Shown here: one piece after another, positions 6,965 through 7,701 of the stretch
Position numbering within the stretch: position 1 is the first letter of the stretch
Layout: each line of letters starts with the position of its first letter
Origin: Rhodospirillaceae bacterium
Lineage (GTDB): Bacteria > Pseudomonadota > Alphaproteobacteria > Rhodospirillales > Magnetovibrionaceae
Reading direction: 5' to 3'
Length of the DNA: 7,701 nt
Assembly: GCA_002401565.1 (NCBI GenBank)
Contig: NVTL01000068.1
Coordinates: 10,401 to 18,101, forward strand
Notes under the pieces: generated by a model
The model's input: only the letters and a program-made list of their open reading frames with translations
Told to the model about the DNA's origin: nothing
The model's database searches: none
Program-made: the position numbers and the translations under genes

Positions 6965-6968
6965 ATGC

Positions 6969-7382
6969 ATGAAAAAATTTCATTACATGGTTTGTGGTGT
7001 TGCTGTTGCCGCTTTATCAGGGTGCGTCCACGTCACGTCCTTGTTACCTGTCCTGACATCTATGCCCTTAGACCTGTTCACAAAAGATGCCCCCCAACAA
7101 CCTCAGGAAATTTCCGTCGTGCAATTGCTGGCGCAAGCCCGTGGAGAAAGGCCTACATCTGTTCAAGCGAAACAACCGCTTTCAGGTTTAGCTGAAAATT
7201 TAATCGCTCAAGGTCATCATGAGGTGATGATCAAGGTCAATCCAGAAGATCCTTTATCCTTTCAAATTGGCTGGGCTGTCGCTCGTACTTTGAAAAAAAA
7301 TGGCATCAAAGTTCACGTCACAACCGATGTAAATTTAAGCCCCGGTCAAATCCAAGTCCATACGGCACCATCCAATGCATAG
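6969..7382 (+). CDS. Small putative outer-membrane lipoprotein, family not recognised
   Basis: A 137-residue protein with a clear lipoprotein signal peptide: MKK, a hydrophobic stretch, and the lipobox L16-S17-G18-C19. The mature protein would begin at C19. Residue +2 is Val rather than Asp, which by the usual sorting rule favours the outer membrane. The middle (about 38-75) is Pro/Gln-rich and probably extended. Residues 84-133 read as a compact strand-helix-strand-strand: HEVMIKV, then SFQIGWAVARTLKKNGIKVHVTT, then GQIQVHT. I do not recognise the family. It is not a Wza-type exporter, being far too short and lacking the polysaccharide-export motifs. It is first in the sigma-54-driven unit, and its last 8 bp overlap the Wzz-like start, so its role is probably linked to chain-length control or export of the polysaccharide (inferred). 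Confidence 0.75.
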   Translation: MKKFHYMVCGVAVAALSGCVHVTSLLPVLTSMPLDLFTKDAPQQPQEISVVQLLAQARGERPTSVQAKQPLSGLAENLIAQGHHEVMIKVNPEDPLSFQIGWAVARTLKKNGIKVHVTTDVNLSPGQIQVHTAPSNA

Positions 7383-7611
7383 TTTCCTGATCCGCAATGC
7401 AGCAGCTTTATTATGGAGTGCCTGGAGGAGACGTTACCTGATCGCAATTCCAATTGTCATCATGCCCTTACTGGGTCTTGGCATCGGCATTTTTTCACCA
7501 AAAAAATATACGTCATATACCACGGTTCTGATCCAAGAAGCCGCCAAAATGAATCCGTTTTTAGAGGACCTGGCCGTCGCCACAAACCTGAAGAGCCGCA
7601 TGGAAGTGTAA
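7375..7611 (+). pseudogene. Wzz/GumC-like chain-length determinant, N-terminal remnant interrupted after ~77 codons
   Basis: The frame starts at the ATG overlapping the lipoprotein stop by 8 bp. It lacks a clear ribosome binding site, so it probably relies on coupling. The product begins with a basic, Trp-containing stretch (LLWSAWRRR, 12-20), one transmembrane helix (about 21-40), then SPKKYTSYTTVLIQEAAKMNPFLEDLAVATNLKSRME. This is the start of the Wzz domain as found in polysaccharide co-polymerases: TM1, then 'Y-x-(S/A)-x-T-x-(I/L)'. Full proteins of this group run to roughly 300-700 residues and end with a second TM helix, but here a TAA at 7609-7611 stops the protein at 78. No other frame after 7606 resumes Wzz-like sequence, so a point frameshift does not explain it. 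The break coincides with IS-like sequence beginning near 7607. It is probably inactive unless the remainder is expressed beyond the insertion. Confidence 0.68.
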
Positions 7612-7701
7612 ATTCCGGAGCAATAGTACCCCACAGAAGCGGTCAGATTTTCTGATTGTAGCGGCGTAAAATGTCGCCACTGTAGAGCCTTTCGTTTTGA
7701 G
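7607..7701. mobile_element. Probable insertion-sequence end (IS21-family-like), continuing past the window edge
   Basis: From TGTAAATTCC at 7607 the sequence has no convincing coding potential, with stops in all three forward frames. It has the look of an IS21-family terminus: a 5'-TG end and imperfect internal repeats built around 'GTAAA...' and '...CCCCAC/CGCCACTG'. Examples are AATAGTACCCCACAG at 7622-7636 and AAAATGTCGCCACTG at 7668-7682, which agree at 10 of 15 positions. A small hairpin (TCAGA-TTT-TCTGA, 7644-7656) lies between them. Homology of the wzz remnant stops exactly where this segment begins. The transposase genes (istA/istB if this family is right) would lie beyond 7701. Family assignment is from memory of such ends and is tentative; that it is foreign to wzz is more certain. 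Confidence 0.5.

Noticed and set aside
6956..7195. Alternative reading frame overlapping the lipoprotein start
   Set aside because: It has no signal peptide or recognisable composition, and its start lies within the ribosome binding site of the lipoprotein gene.
7606..7701. Simple frameshift in the wzz-like gene
   Set aside because: None of the three forward frames after 7606 gives Wzz-like sequence, and all contain stops, so a point indel does not explain the break.

Overview
The window is part of a surface or exopolysaccharide biosynthesis locus, with every recognisable gene on the + strand. Roughly balanced base composition, short intergenic gaps, start/stop overlaps and the protein style (Wzx/Wzy/Wzz-type genes, an O-antigen-ligase-family polymerase with a DPNDLAL motif, sigma-54 promoter sequences) suggest a Gram-negative proteobacterium, most likely an alphaproteobacterium of the Rhodospirillales type. 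That placement is inferred from how the proteins look and was not tested by a search. No phage, CRISPR, tRNA or rRNA signal was seen.

Layout. Positions 1-258 hold the C-terminal end of a GT4-like glycosyltransferase. It overlaps by 7 bp a Wzx-like flippase (252-1661), which is followed 13 bp later by a Wzy/WaaL-family polymerase or ligase (1675-3048). A 93-bp gap carries a small hairpin and a sigma-54-like promoter sequence. Next come a complete glmS (3142-4965), a left-handed beta-helix acetyltransferase 2 bp downstream (4968-5705), and a second GT4-like glycosyltransferase joined by an ATGA overlap (5702-6823). A 145-bp intergenic region contains a long AT-rich hairpin, a 10-bp-phased direct repeat, a 12-bp palindrome and a near-perfect sigma-54 -24/-12 promoter. 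This promoter reads into a small unrecognised lipoprotein gene (6969-7382), which overlaps by 8 bp the start of a Wzz/GumC-like chain-length determinant (7375 onward).

How the genes fit together. GlmS makes glucosamine-6-phosphate, the precursor of amino-sugar nucleotides. The glycosyltransferases assemble a lipid-linked repeat unit, the acetyltransferase may decorate it, and Wzx flips it across the inner membrane. The Wzy-type protein polymerises or ligates it, and the lipoprotein/Wzz pair would act in chain-length control or export.

The most notable points are: (i) the sigma-54 promoter of the lipoprotein-wzz unit and a weaker look-alike in front of glmS that shares the heptamer TGCAACG at its -12 element; (ii) the wzz reading frame collapsing after about 77 codons into non-coding sequence that resembles the end of an IS21-family insertion sequence, running to the window edge; and (iii) the unrecognised lipoprotein. 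I found no clear evidence of a wholly new system. The rest reads as an ordinary Wzx/Wzy-type polysaccharide locus with unusual regulation and one apparent insertional disruption.
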